The position numbers and the translations under genes were made by a program. The notes below the pieces were generated by a model, which saw nothing but the letters and a program-made list of their open reading frames with translations, had not been told where the DNA came from and ran no database searches. Shown one piece after another: positions 1 through 7,524 of a stretch of 54,605 bases of DNA. Each line of letters begins with the position of its first letter. Within the stretch, counting starts at the first letter, position 1. Source of the DNA: an uncultured Alistipes sp. (lineage in GTDB: Bacteria > Bacteroidota > Bacteroidia > Bacteroidales > Rikenellaceae); the NCBI GenBank assembly GCA_944321755.1, contig CALUMM010000013.1:1-54605 (forward strand), given 5' to 3'.

Positions 1-1260
1 CGGGCCCAGCAGGTGCATCAGGGCCGTGCGACCCATCGCATCGCGGGCATTTACCTCGACCTTTTGTTTCAACAGGCGCCGCAAAGTCCAGATGGCCAAT
101 TCGTAGTCATCGTGCTGGCACGCCAGCATAAGAGCCCGTTCGCCTTTTCCCGTCTGTGGGGCATCGGGGTGCCACGCCCGCTGCTCGAAGAGCTCCATGA
201 GCGGCGCATAGCGCTCCATGCCGTCCGAGGTGCGACAGCCCCGCTCGATCCAGACGGCAAAGGGAGCCACGCCCTTCGAGGTCCGACGGTCAGGATCGGC
301 CCCGGCCCGCAGCAGCATCGCCGCGATTTCGGTCTCGTCCCACTCCAAAGCACAGACCAGCGGCGTCTTGCCCGTCCAGTCGTTCATCTCACGGTCGTCG
401 CACTCCGTGTCGGGATCGACACCCGCCTGCAGCAATGCTTCCAGCGCTTTCCGGTCCTTTTTGCGCAGCGCCTGGAAGAGGTTCATCCCGCCGGTCTCCA
501 GCGTGAGTTCATCAAACGAATCCTCGCCCGAAAGCAGGGCGCCCACCCACTTGGCGCCGCCCTCCATGGCCAGGTCGAACGCACGCCGTCCGGCCGAGTT
601 CTTCTCGTCGGGGTCGATCTGCCCGCTGTGGAGCAACAGCGCCGCCGTGGCGTAACAGCGCATCTGTTCCGCCTGAAGCTCCTCCAACTCCTCGCGGGCC
701 TCCCGCTGCTGTTTCTCGGAGACCCACCGCTCGCCGAAACTGGCGATAAAACGCTCCTTGCTGGCGATCTCCCTTGCGGTATCGGCGGCGCGGCGGCAGA
801 GGATGTGCAGGGCGTTGTCGCCGTAGCTGTTCGCAGCGTCGATGCGCTGTCCGGAGTCGATCAGCACGGCGGCCATCGCGTGGTGGCGGTTTTGCACGGC
901 CTCGATCAGCGCCGTCGTGCCGCGTGCCGAGCGCGGAAGGTTCGCGCCGCGATCCAGCAGCAGCCGTGCCGCCGTGGCGATCCGTTCTTCCAGGGCTGCC
1001 ACCCTGCTGCGGCGCGAGGCCAGGCGGAAGAGCGGCGTGTGTCCCTCTTCGTCGCGGTCGTTTACCCCGGCCCCGCGGTCGAGCAGCGAAGCAATCGCCT
1101 CGCAGTCGGCAAATTCCGCCACGATATGCAGCGACGTGCGGCCGTAGTTCTCCTCGTCGCGTGCGTCGGTCGGAATTTCCAGGAGAAGTTCGTGTCGGCG
1201 CTCCTCCTTCGCGGGGGTTGGATAGTAATAAAGGTCGTAGAGTTCCCGGAGCGGTGTCAT
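1..1260 (-). CDS. ankyrin-repeat protein, C-terminus cut by window edge
   Basis: Read on the minus strand from the ATG at 1260, the frame stays open to base 1, giving 420 residues without a stop; the C-terminus lies outside the window. The protein starts MTPLRELYDLYYYPTPAKEE and then shows a string of ankyrin repeats, each with the G-x-TxLH/TPL-xx-A signature, for example YGRTSLHIVAEF near residue 45 and EEGHTPLFRLAS near residue 78; the last visible repeat has ARDAMGRTALMHLL. Ankyrin repeats bind partner proteins, but nothing here identifies the partner. No signal peptide is visible, so it is probably cytoplasmic. Its ATG overlaps the stop of the preceding TPR-like gene by four bases (ATGA), so the two are probably translationally coupled and belong to the unit that starts at 2964. 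Confidence 0.85.
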   Translation of the reverse strand, partial: MTPLRELYDLYYYPTPAKEERRHELLLEIPTDARDEENYGRTSLHIVAEFADCEAIASLLDRGAGVNDRDEEGHTPLFRLASRRSRVAALEERIATAARLLLDRGANLPRSARGTTALIEAVQNRHHAMAAVLIDSGQRIDAANSYGDNALHILCRRAADTAREIASKERFIASFGERWVSEKQQREAREELEELQAEQMRCYATAALLLHSGQIDPDEKNSAGRRAFDLAMEGGAKWVGALLSGEDSFDELTLETGGMNLFQALRKKDRKALEALLQAGVDPDTECDDREMNDWTGKTPLVCALEWDETEIAAMLLRAGADPDRRTSKGVAPFAVWIERGCRTSDGMERYAPLMELFEQRAWHPDAPQTGKGERALMLACQHDDYELAIWTLRRLLKQKVEVNARDAMGRTALMHLLGP

Positions 1261-1760
1261 CGGTCGATTGGTTTGAGCAGGTTTTCAAGGTGTTTGTATC
1301 GGTGCCCGAGGCGGGCGGCAATCGTGCGCACCTCCTCGCAGCGGCCCAGCCGGAAGGCGGCCTCGGCCCGCAGGCGGAGGATCAGCGTGAGGGCATCGTC
1401 GCGCGGCGTCTCGGGCAGCAGCGGGCTGCGGGGCAATTCGCTGGCGGCCTCCCAGCGGCGGAAGAGCTCGGGAAGTTGTCGCGACGTTGCGGACGGGATT
1501 CCCGGGCAGGAGCCTTCGCCGGGCTTGATGTCCAGCAGCCGTTCGGCCTCTGCGAGCAGTCGGTGGCTCTCTTCATACCATCCCACATGGAAGCAGCACA
1601 AGGCCAGATTGTAGCGCGTCGGGGCATCCCCGCGCGCACAACGCGCGAAGCAGTCGCAGGCCAGGGGCCACGCTCCGCAGCAGATGTAGGTGACTCCGGC
1701 GGCAAAGAGCCGTTCGGAGTCCGCTCCCGCAGTCGGCGGGGTGCCGCCCAGCAGTCCCAT
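1257..1760 (-). CDS. small TPR-like protein of unknown function
   Basis: Frame of 167 residues from the ATG at 1760 (MGLLGGTPPTAGADSERLF). An upstream in-frame ATG at 1787 would overlap the lipoprotein gene by 17 bases; I prefer 1760 because a GGAGA run lies just before it. The sequence is Ala/Leu/Cys-rich and helical, with stretches resembling tetratricopeptide helices (TRYNLALCCFHVGWYEESHR, then a second helical pair ending RLGRCEEVRTIAARLG). No signal peptide or membrane span is seen. It sits between a lipoprotein gene and an ankyrin gene with overlaps at one or both ends, so it is part of the same operon and could be a scaffold or chaperone for those products; that role is a guess from context. 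Confidence 0.7.
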   Translation of the reverse strand: MGLLGGTPPTAGADSERLFAAGVTYICCGAWPLACDCFARCARGDAPTRYNLALCCFHVGWYEESHRLLAEAERLLDIKPGEGSCPGIPSATSRQLPELFRRWEAASELPRSPLLPETPRDDALTLILRLRAEAAFRLGRCEEVRTIAARLGHRYKHLENLLKPIDR

Positions 1761-1770
1761 CGTCTCTCCG

Positions 1771-2457
1771 CTAATCGTCGATGGCAACCTCGCCCGCAGC
1801 GTCGGCCGTAAAAGCGACGGTGTAGTAATTCGTCACGGTGAAGCGGCCCTGGTATTCGGGCGACTCGCTCTCATCGACGTAGTTCAGCTCGAACTGCACC
1901 TGCAGCTGCTGCGACTCCGCGCGGAACTCCTCGCTGCGGTTCCAGCGGTCGACGTCGCTCAGCGACACCGGCCAGACCCGGAAACGGAACATCCCGGCCG
2001 ACTTCAACGTCAGTTTCTTACCCTCCTCATCGGACATCACCAGCGCATCCGCCGCTTCGCCGATCTTCTGGAGGTAGTCGAAATCGATGGCATCGAAGCT
2101 GAGCGGCGTCGAACATGCGTAGGAGTTGGTCTGACGGTCGTTCTGCTCCGGGCCGTCGGTCGTGAACTTCCCGTTCGTGAGTTGGAACGCGAGGTGGTAG
2201 CCATGGTCGTCGGCGTCGAGGTAGTAGACGTCGATCTCCGTGAGGATGTTTTCCAGTTTGCGGTCGCGGTTGTCCTCGCGCCACTCCACCTCGTAGATCT
2301 TATATTTCGAAGTGTCCACATGCTCCGCAACAAGCTCCCTGATTTTGGCAAGTCCCTCGGCGGAGGCCATCGGGAAGGTTTCGCCCGAGCCGCAGGCCGT
2401 AAGCGTCAAGGCGGCGACAACAATCGCCACGGCAATTTTCGTCAGTTTGATCATCAT
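1771..2457 (-). CDS. lipoprotein of unknown family
   Basis: 228 residues beginning MMIKLTKIAVAIVVAALTLT followed by AC, a clear type II signal peptide with lipid-anchored Cys22. The mature part has a charged first half with a DxxxYYLDADDHGYHLAFQL segment and a Tyr-rich C-terminus (TVTNYYTVAFTADAAGE) suggesting beta structure. I recognise no family. The gene lies 27 bases behind the membrane-protein gene and just ahead of the TPR-like gene, so it is likely co-transcribed from the promoter at 2998-3005. An exported lipoprotein made together with cytoplasmic TPR-like and ankyrin proteins is an unusual mix. ATG could also be the second codon at 2454. Confidence 0.8.
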   Translation of the reverse strand: MMIKLTKIAVAIVVAALTLTACGSGETFPMASAEGLAKIRELVAEHVDTSKYKIYEVEWREDNRDRKLENILTEIDVYYLDADDHGYHLAFQLTNGKFTTDGPEQNDRQTNSYACSTPLSFDAIDFDYLQKIGEAADALVMSDEEGKKLTLKSAGMFRFRVWPVSLSDVDRWNRSEEFRAESQQLQVQFELNYVDESESPEYQGRFTVTNYYTVAFTADAAGEVAIDD

Positions 2458-2484
2458 ATCCGTATGTTTTTTGTTTATTGTTTT

Positions 2485-2964
2485 TTATCCCAAAAGCGAA
2501 CGGAAGGCTTCGAACTCCTCCCACGAATCGAAATATTTGGACTCGAAGATGATGTAATTGTCCGGGGTCTTGACCTTGCACTGATGCTCCTCCTCGTCGT
2601 CCTTCACATATTCGATGTCGGTGGTAAGGAACGAGCGGTATTCGACCTTCCCCTTCTCGACTTCGGGATAGGTGACGCGCGTGCCGTCGACGGTGATCTT
2701 TCCTCCTGCGGCTTTCAGCGCCCGGGCGTTGCGTATGCTCCGCCAGGTGAAGAAAAGCAGCAGCACGCCGCCCACAATCAGAATCGTCGAGAAAACCGCC
2801 GGTGACAAGATCCGCAGGTGCCGGATGCGAAGGCCGAAAGGAAAGAGGGCCGGAATGACAATCATCCCCACACCGAAGGCCAGGTTCGACCATTGGTTCG
2901 TGAAGATGCTCGCAGGAGTGTAGTTGAAACTCCTTTGGATGCGTTCGAAAGGTTTGTTCTCCAT
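2485..2964 (-). CDS. two-span inner-membrane protein with C-terminal PH/YcxB-like domain
   Basis: 159 residues. Two hydrophobic segments, about residues 28-45 (FGVGMIVIPALFPFGLRI) and 53-72 (ILSPAVFSTILIVGGVLLLF), are followed by a soluble domain from about residue 85 made of short strands (KITVDGTRVTYPEV, EYRSFLTTDIEYV, CKVKTPDNYIIFES) and a final helix with the pattern SWEEFEAFRSLL. That layout resembles YcxB-like or bacterial PH domains; this is a structural impression, not a family match. It is the first gene after the palindromic site at 3015-3048 and therefore the likely direct target of the TetR-type regulator encoded upstream. Start ATG at 2964 is the only sensible one. Confidence 0.75.
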   Translation of the reverse strand: MENKPFERIQRSFNYTPASIFTNQWSNLAFGVGMIVIPALFPFGLRIRHLRILSPAVFSTILIVGGVLLLFFTWRSIRNARALKAAGGKITVDGTRVTYPEVEKGKVEYRSFLTTDIEYVKDDEEEHQCKVKTPDNYIIFESKYFDSWEEFEAFRSLLG

Positions 2965-2969
2965 AAAAG

Positions 2970-2983
2970 TTACCGATTGGTCA
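2970..2983. promoter_or_regulatory. possible second, degenerate regulator half-site
   Basis: On the minus strand the 14-mer TGACCAATCGGTAA matches the core of the upstream palindrome (TGACCGCTCGGTCA) at 11 of 14 positions. It sits 6 bases ahead of the ATG at 2964. It could be an auxiliary operator or chance. Confidence 0.35.
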
Positions 2984-2997
2984 GTTTTTCATGAAGG

Positions 2998-3005
2998 CAA
3001 AGATA
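2998..3005 (-). promoter_or_regulatory. -7 promoter element TATCTTTG for the membrane protein/ankyrin operon
   Basis: Exact match to the Bacteroidota -7 consensus TAnnTTTG on the minus strand, 33 bases upstream of the ATG at 2964. The palindrome at 3015-3048 covers the place where the -33 element would lie, the expected position for a repressor site. Confidence 0.75.
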
Positions 3006-3014
3006 GCATAAAAA

Positions 3015-3048
3015 AGCAAAAATATGACCGCTCGGTCATATTTTTGCT
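3015..3048. promoter_or_regulatory. perfect palindrome: probable TetR-family operator, may also terminate tetR
   Basis: Sixteen-base arms (AGCAAAAATATGACCG and CGGTCATATTTTTGCT) are separated by only two bases. The core TGACCG-N2-CGGTCA has the size and symmetry typical of TetR/AcrR operators. The site lies between the end of the tetR gene (3082) and the promoter at 2998-3005, both on the minus strand. On that strand the second arm is followed by TTTTTATGC, so the same sequence can fold into a hairpin with a T tract and end tetR transcription. The operator role is inferred from position and symmetry. Confidence 0.7.
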
Positions 3049-3081
3049 CCAAATCTTGAAAAATAACCTCGGAGAGCTTTC

Positions 3082-3696
3082 TCAGCGCTTCAGCAACTCG
3101 TATATATATAGGAATCGGTGGCGGAGAATCCCGACGTCGAGGCCGTCGGAGAAGGACATTTGGTAAGCCAGTCCGATAAAAACCTGCCGGAACAGAGCGG
3201 CGGCTTCCAGTATGTCGGTGTCTTTGCGCAGTTCGCCGCGCTCGACCCCCCCCCGAATGGTGTCACACCAGAGCTGATACTCCTTTTCCATCCATTCGTG
3301 GAGCTTGCGCTTGCCGTCGGGATAGTAGAAAAGCACCTGCTGGAAGAGGTGAAAGTAACCGGCATTGGCCAACTCTCCGGGCATCTTCTCCCGCTGGATG
3401 TTGCCCAGCCGCACGATCTCGGCCATGGTATGCTCCACACCCTCGACGTATTTGTCGATGAAATCGCGCAACGACCCGTCCGACGGGGCAAACTTGTTCG
3501 CAGGGTCCTGAAGATGGAAGAGATAGCGGTCGGCAACAGCGATGAACAGATCGAGCTTGGTGGGATAATAGTTGAAGATCCCGGTTTTGGTCAGCCCGAC
3601 GCTGTGGGCGATCATTTGCAGGCTGACTCCCTCGTAGTTCATCGACATGAAGAGTTGCAAGGCATTTTGCAGAATCTCTTCCCGATTGGTTTTCAT
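3082..3696 (-). CDS. TetR/AcrR-family transcriptional regulator
   Basis: 204 residues. The N-terminus is the standard TetR DNA-binding domain: MKTNREEILQNALQLFMSMN, then GVSLQMIAHSVGLTKTGIFN and YYPTKLDLFIAVADRYL, i.e. helix-turn-helix at about residues 25-46. The rest is a helical ligand/dimer domain with no recognisable effector pocket. Length is normal for the family. The gene is upstream of, and in the same direction as, the membrane protein/lipoprotein/TPR/ankyrin unit, with the palindrome 3015-3048 in between. Its own promoter is at 3720-3727. Odd feature: codons for residues 148-150 contain an uninterrupted run of nine G, encoding R-G-G-V in frame; gain or loss of one G would truncate or scramble the last quarter of the protein. 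Confidence 0.92.
   Translation of the reverse strand: MKTNREEILQNALQLFMSMNYEGVSLQMIAHSVGLTKTGIFNYYPTKLDLFIAVADRYLFHLQDPANKFAPSDGSLRDFIDKYVEGVEHTMAEIVRLGNIQREKMPGELANAGYFHLFQQVLFYYPDGKRKLHEWMEKEYQLWCDTIRGGVERGELRKDTDILEAAALFRQVFIGLAYQMSFSDGLDVGILRHRFLYIYELLKR
3246..3254 (-). repeat. G9 homopolymer inside tetR
   Basis: Nine consecutive C on the plus strand (nine G in the coding strand) cover part of the Arg-Gly-Gly-Val codons. Apart from the G8 run at 12879-12886, I found no other G or C run longer than six or so in the window. A candidate slippage site; as given the tract is in frame. Confidence 0.8.
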
Positions 3697-3719
3697 GACT
3701 TGACGGCTCTTTTAACCCT

Positions 3720-3727
3720 CAAAGATA
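3720..3727 (-). promoter_or_regulatory. -7 promoter element TATCTTTG for tetR
   Basis: Exact TAnnTTTG match on the minus strand 23 bases upstream of the tetR ATG at 3696. Confidence 0.7.
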
Positions 3728-3998
3728 CAATCATATTCGAAAAAATCGACTCTTTTTTCACCGAAATTGTCCAGATCCTGACGAACCGGAGGATCCTCGG
3801 AAAAATCGATGACACTCACCGGCGGATGACGGCCCGGAATCTCCACATAGCGGCTGTAATCACTTGCGGTCCTTACGCTCCCTATCTTGCTCCAGGGGGC
3901 TCCCCGCACCGAAGAACGCAGGCATACACCCAAGCAGAGACAAGGACCGGAAAATCGAGCTTACGGATTGAAGAGTAAACGAGGATCCGGAAAACAGG
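3728..3998. other. non-coding gap upstream of tetR
   Basis: About 270 bases between the tetR promoter and the terminator of the adenosyltransferase operon. Short frames exist on both strands but none has a recognisable motif or a plausible start. I see no RNA gene here. Confidence 0.5.
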
Positions 3999-4039
3999 GA
4001 CCGGCAGGAGCGGCCTTTTGCGGGCCGCTCCCGCCGGTC
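3999..4039 (-). terminator. strong hairpin terminator after the adenosyltransferase gene
   Basis: A 16-bp GC-rich stem with one A/C mismatch (arms 3999-4015 and 4023-4039) and a 7-base loop, 22 bases beyond the stop codon at 4062; on the minus strand it is followed shortly by TGTTTTCC. Confidence 0.7.
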
Positions 4040-4061
4040 TCACAGCCGCACGCCGCTCAGG

Positions 4062-4613
4062 TCAGGGGATCCACAGCGTCTCCGTCACACCGAAGTGCTG
4101 CGTCAGCATCCGCCCCAAAACGTAAAAATAATCCGACAGCCGGTTCAACCAAACCAGGGCCGTCGCATCCGTGCCATAGGCCGCATTCGCCCGCAGCGCG
4201 GCCCGTTCCGCACGCCGACAGACCGTCCGGCAGACGTGGCTCAGCGAAACAGCCGGATGACCCCCCGGAATCGTGAACTTGTCGATCGCAGGAAGCGTCG
4301 CCTGCAGGGCGTCGATCCGACCCTCCAGCCACGAAATCGTCTCCGCCGAGAGCGGCGTCAATCTCTCCCGGCCCCGTTCGTCGGCCGCCAGCAGCGCCTC
4401 GACCGTCATCAGCCGAGATTGAATGCGGTTCAGGTCGTCGACCGTCTCCGACAACGTTGCATCATCGCGCAAGTGGTCCGTCAGCAGCGCCGTGAAGGCC
4501 CCCAGTTCATCCACCGTGCCGTAGGCCTCGACCCGTTCGTCCGTCTTCGGGACCCGCGAGCCCCCGATCAACGAGGTCTCGCCCCCGTCACCCGTCTTCG
4601 TATATACCTTCAT
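4062..4613 (-). CDS. pduO: ATP:cob(I)alamin adenosyltransferase, PduO type
   Basis: 183 residues from the ATG at 4613. Transfers the adenosyl group of ATP to cob(I)alamin to make adenosylcobalamin. The family signature is clear: N-terminal MKVYTKTGDGGETSLIGG (ATP-binding), then VEAYGTVDELGAF, and near the C-terminus CRRAERAALRANA followed by LVWLNRLSDYFYVLGRML. Length is normal. A longer frame runs upstream to 4877, but it would overlap the neighbouring gene; the MKVYTKTGDGG start is the family start. The ATG overlaps the stop of the preceding gene by four bases (ATGA), indicating coupled translation. The product probably serves B12-dependent enzymes such as methylmalonyl-CoA mutase, which Bacteroidales use for propionate (general knowledge; no such enzyme in the window). 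Confidence 0.95.
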   Translation of the reverse strand: MKVYTKTGDGGETSLIGGSRVPKTDERVEAYGTVDELGAFTALLTDHLRDDATLSETVDDLNRIQSRLMTVEALLAADERGRERLTPLSAETISWLEGRIDALQATLPAIDKFTIPGGHPAVSLSHVCRTVCRRAERAALRANAAYGTDATALVWLNRLSDYFYVLGRMLTQHFGVTETLWIP

Positions 4614-5122
4614 ATCCGGAAGTGTTGTTTTGGTAAATGGTTGTTGAATATCAGCAGGTAGGCCCGGTTGTCGACTGTCGTCGAGCGGTGTCCCGCCACG
4701 ATCTGCGCGCACAGCGCCTGACGCTCGCGCCCGTCGTAGGGCGACAGCAAAGCCACCGTATGCCCCCCTTCCGCGGCCGCTCGCACCAGCGACAGCGTCT
4801 CCGCACGCGGAAGGTCGCGCGTGGCGATGCACAGATCCGCATCCGCGCGATTCAGGCCGAAGGTCGCATAGCCGCAATGGATCGCCAGATTCTGCAACTG
4901 TACCGCCCGACGGTGCGGAACTCCCGCCGCAAGCAGCGCCCCGTAAAGCCCGCGATCCCCCGGAAGCAGATCACGGCGCATGAAAACCTCCCGAACAATA
5001 TCGTAGACAAACGGCGAATGCACCCCGTGGCCCCGGAAATAGCGTGCCCGGGAGAGGCGGTTCTGCAACTCCGCAACCCGGCGCGGAAGGTGCAGCGACA
5101 AGCGGTGTCCGGAGAGTTTCAT
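4610..5122 (-). CDS. conserved hypothetical protein with RYFRGHGVHSPF motif
   Basis: 170 residues, no signal peptide. The stretch SRARYFRGHGVHSPFVYDIV at about 24-43 looks like the conserved start of a Bacteroidota family often placed near adenosyltransferase genes (from memory). In longer relatives this motif precedes an O-methyltransferase-like Rossmann domain; here the remainder (NLAIHCGYATFGLNRADADL, then EGGHTVALLSPYDG) could be a reduced version of that fold. Function unknown. It is sandwiched between the flavoprotein gene (gap 3 bases) and pduO (4-base overlap), so the three form one operon. Confidence 0.75.
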   Translation of the reverse strand: MKLSGHRLSLHLPRRVAELQNRLSRARYFRGHGVHSPFVYDIVREVFMRRDLLPGDRGLYGALLAAGVPHRRAVQLQNLAIHCGYATFGLNRADADLCIATRDLPRAETLSLVRAAAEGGHTVALLSPYDGRERQALCAQIVAGHRSTTVDNRAYLLIFNNHLPKQHFRI

Positions 5123-5125
5123 GAT

Positions 5126-6406
5126 CTATTCCCTGTTCTTTTTCAGTTGTCCCGCCAGGCGCCCCGTCGAGAAGGCAATCTGGAGGTTATAGCCCCCCGT
5201 ATTGGCGTCGAGGTCCAGCACCTCCCCCGCCAGGTAGAGCCCCGCGACCTTCAGCGACTCCATCGTCTCGGGGTTCACTTCGTCGCAGCGAACGCCCCCG
5301 GCCGTCGTTACGGCATATTCGAACGGAGCATAGTCCGTAATGGGGAAAGTCAGCCCCTTGAGCGTGCGGATCAGCCGCGTAATCTGCTCGTCGGTGATCT
5401 TCGACTGGTAGGTCTTCGAGTGGACGTCGATCTCGTGAGCCAAGGGCATCACCAGCGGCTGCGGAACCAGCTTGCGCAGCAGCTCCCCGAAAAACTCCGT
5501 CGGGGCCAGCTCCGCCCGCTCCCGGGCGATGCGCTCCCGCAGGACCTCTTCGCTCAGGGCCGGTTTCAGGTCCACGACCAGTTTCACCCGCCGATTGTCG
5601 ATCAGCGCATCCACCGCGTCGCGGCTCATGCGCAGCGCCACGGCGCCCTCGATCCCCCGCTCCGAGAAGCCCAGCTCGCCGAACTCCTCGCGAACCGGCT
5701 CGTTATCGATATAGAGTGTCGCCCGGATGTTGCGCAGCAGCAGTTTGTGCAGGTAGCGGACCTGCGGGTGCGACGTCACCAGCGGAGTCAGCGACGGACG
5801 CAGCGGTTCGATCGTATGCCCCAGGTCGGCGGCAAACGCATAGCCGTCGCCCGTCGAGCCCGTCGCCGGGTACGAAACCCCGCCCGTGGCCAGAATCACC
5901 GCCGGGCACTCCTCCTTGCGCTCGAAGCCCCGCTTGTTGATGTATTTCACGCCGAAAACCCGGCCCCCGAGGGTCAGGATCCCCGTCACGCGCGTATCGT
6001 AGCGGATCTCAACGCCGTTCTCCACGCAGTACTCCAGCAGCGCGTTGGCGATGTCCCACGCCTTGCCGCTCTTCGGGAAGACCCGATCCCCGCGTTCGAC
6101 CTCCAGTTTCACGCCCTGCCGCTCGAAAAAACGCATCGTCGCCCGGTTGTCGAACCCCGCAAAGGCCGGAGCAAAGAACGCCGCGTTGGTGCGAACCTGC
6201 GCGCCGAACTCCTCCGCAGGCCGCGCATTCGTCACGTTGCAGCGGCCCTTGCCCGTAATGCGGACCTTCCGGCCCGATTTCTCCATCTTTTCCAGCAGCA
6301 GGACCCGGCGTCCCTGACGGGCCGCCGTCCCGGCAGCCATCAGACCCGCTGCCCCGGCCCCGACGACAATCACGTCGAAACCCTGTTTTTCCGTCTGTTG
6401 TTCCAT
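5126..6406 (-). CDS. HI0933/BaiN-type NAD(P)/FAD-dependent flavoprotein
   Basis: 426 residues. The N-terminus carries the FAD-binding Rossmann motif DVIVVGAGAAGLMAAGTAAR (residues 10-29), followed by the family signature GRKVRITGKGRCNVTNA. A second conserved block, VILATGGVSYPATGSTGDGY, lies near the middle, and the C-terminus has TTAGGVRCDEVNPETMES and GEVLDLDANTGGYNLQIAFSTG, typical of HI0933-like proteins. Length matches the family. The physiological substrate of most members is unknown; one relative, BaiN of Clostridium, has been linked to bile-acid reduction, which cannot be assumed here. First gene of the operon with the hypothetical protein and pduO. Its start codon lies only seven bases behind a TAnnTTTG promoter element. 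Confidence 0.92.
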   Translation of the reverse strand: MEQQTEKQGFDVIVVGAGAAGLMAAGTAARQGRRVLLLEKMEKSGRKVRITGKGRCNVTNARPAEEFGAQVRTNAAFFAPAFAGFDNRATMRFFERQGVKLEVERGDRVFPKSGKAWDIANALLEYCVENGVEIRYDTRVTGILTLGGRVFGVKYINKRGFERKEECPAVILATGGVSYPATGSTGDGYAFAADLGHTIEPLRPSLTPLVTSHPQVRYLHKLLLRNIRATLYIDNEPVREEFGELGFSERGIEGAVALRMSRDAVDALIDNRRVKLVVDLKPALSEEVLRERIARERAELAPTEFFGELLRKLVPQPLVMPLAHEIDVHSKTYQSKITDEQITRLIRTLKGLTFPITDYAPFEYAVTTAGGVRCDEVNPETMESLKVAGLYLAGEVLDLDANTGGYNLQIAFSTGRLAGQLKKNRE

Positions 6407-6413
6407 ACGGTTG

Positions 6414-6421
6414 CAAAATTA
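6414..6421 (-). promoter_or_regulatory. -7 promoter element TAATTTTG for the flavoprotein operon
   Basis: TAnnTTTG match on the minus strand with its last base only seven bases ahead of the ATG at 6406, implying a very short or absent 5' leader. Confidence 0.55.
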
Positions 6422-6547
6422 GAAATTTTAACGCGAAGATCGATACCCAAAACCCCAAAATCATCCCTTTCCCGCCACCGAAAAAACTTCCCGGCAAATC
6501 CCGCAATTTTTAATTCCCCTTTTTTTCATTTTTTATTCCCTTTTCAC

Positions 6548-6555
6548 TACCTTTG
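6548..6555 (+). promoter_or_regulatory. -7 promoter element TACCTTTG for nusB
   Basis: TAnnTTTG match 22 bases upstream of the nusB ATG, in a T-rich stretch divergent from the flavoprotein promoter. Confidence 0.65.
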
Positions 6556-6577
6556 CGCCCGAAAAATCGTTCTAACT

Positions 6578-7513
6578 ATGTTGAGCAGAAGATTACTCCG
6601 CATCAAGGTCATCAAAGCCCTCTTCGCACACATCAAGGCCGGGGCCGACAACATGATGGCTTCGGAAAAAAACCTGATGGCCTCCGTGGACAAGGCCTAC
6701 GACCTCTATTTCCAGATCATTACACTCCCCGTCGAGGTCGCCCGATACGCCGAACAGCGCCAGGAACTCGCCAAACAGAAAAAACTGCCAACATTCGAGG
6801 ACCTCAACCCCAACACCAAATTCGTCGACAACGCCGTCATCCGCATCATCGCAAACTCCGATGCCGTCAACGACCGCATCGCCGCCCGAAAACTCGGATG
6901 GCAACGATATCCCGAACTGATCCGCACCCTCTACACGCAACTCCTCGACAGCGATTACTACAAGGAGTACATGCGCCGCGAAGAACGATCCTTCGACGAG
7001 GACAAACAACTCGTGGAGACCTTCTTCAAGGAGATTCAGAACTGCGATGCCCTGGACGACGCCCTCGAAGAGATCTCCATACTCTGGACCGACGACCTCC
7101 CCTACATCATCATGATGATCCTGAGGACCCTCTCCGGTCTCCGCGCCTCGCACACCGAACTCCGCGTCCCCGCCAAGTTCAAGAGCGAAGAGGACCCCGA
7201 ATTCGTCAAGACGCTCTTCGAAAAGGCCCTCGTCAACTACAACGACTATCAGGACTATATCGAGAAATTCACCGCAAACTGGGACGTCGAGCGCATCGTC
7301 TTCATGGACAACCTCATCATCGGGACCGCCATGGCCGAACTGACCTCCTTCCCCTCGATTCCCGTGAAGGTCACACTCGACGAGTGGATCGAGATCTCGA
7401 AATACTACTCCACCCCCGGCAGCAGCACCTTCATCAACGGCGTGCTGGACAAGATCGTCGCCTCGCTCACCGAAGAGGGCCGCATCAAAAAGGCCGGGCG
7501 CGGACTTATCTGA
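6578..7513 (+). CDS. nusB: transcription antitermination factor NusB, extended Bacteroidota form
   Basis: 311 residues from ATG 6578 (MLSRRLLRIKVIKALFAHIK). The frame is open far upstream, but only this start follows the promoter at 6548-6555 and matches NusB. The C-terminal third is the NusB RNA-binding helical domain: VNYNDYQDYIEKFTANWDVE, then RIVFMDNLIIGTAMAEL and VKVTLDEWIEISKYYSTPGS ending FINGVLDKIV. The first ~170 residues form the extra helical region seen in Bacteroidota NusB, which is about twice the length of E. coli NusB. NusB with S10 binds boxA of rRNA transcripts and prevents premature termination. Followed after 11 bases by a DUF1573 lipoprotein gene, probably in the same transcript. 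Confidence 0.93.
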   Translation: MLSRRLLRIKVIKALFAHIKAGADNMMASEKNLMASVDKAYDLYFQIITLPVEVARYAEQRQELAKQKKLPTFEDLNPNTKFVDNAVIRIIANSDAVNDRIAARKLGWQRYPELIRTLYTQLLDSDYYKEYMRREERSFDEDKQLVETFFKEIQNCDALDDALEEISILWTDDLPYIIMMILRTLSGLRASHTELRVPAKFKSEEDPEFVKTLFEKALVNYNDYQDYIEKFTANWDVERIVFMDNLIIGTAMAELTSFPSIPVKVTLDEWIEISKYYSTPGSSTFINGVLDKIVASLTEEGRIKKAGRGLI

Positions 7514-7524
7514 CTCCGGTCCCG

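Noticed and set aside
3712..3933. 73-codon open frame upstream of tetR
   Set aside because: Covers the tetR promoter, has no recognisable motif and unusual composition; more likely chance.
4637..6577. Long open frame upstream of and continuous with nusB
   Set aside because: It is antisense to the flavoprotein and two other good genes, has no family features, and the nusB promoter and true start lie at 6548-6578.
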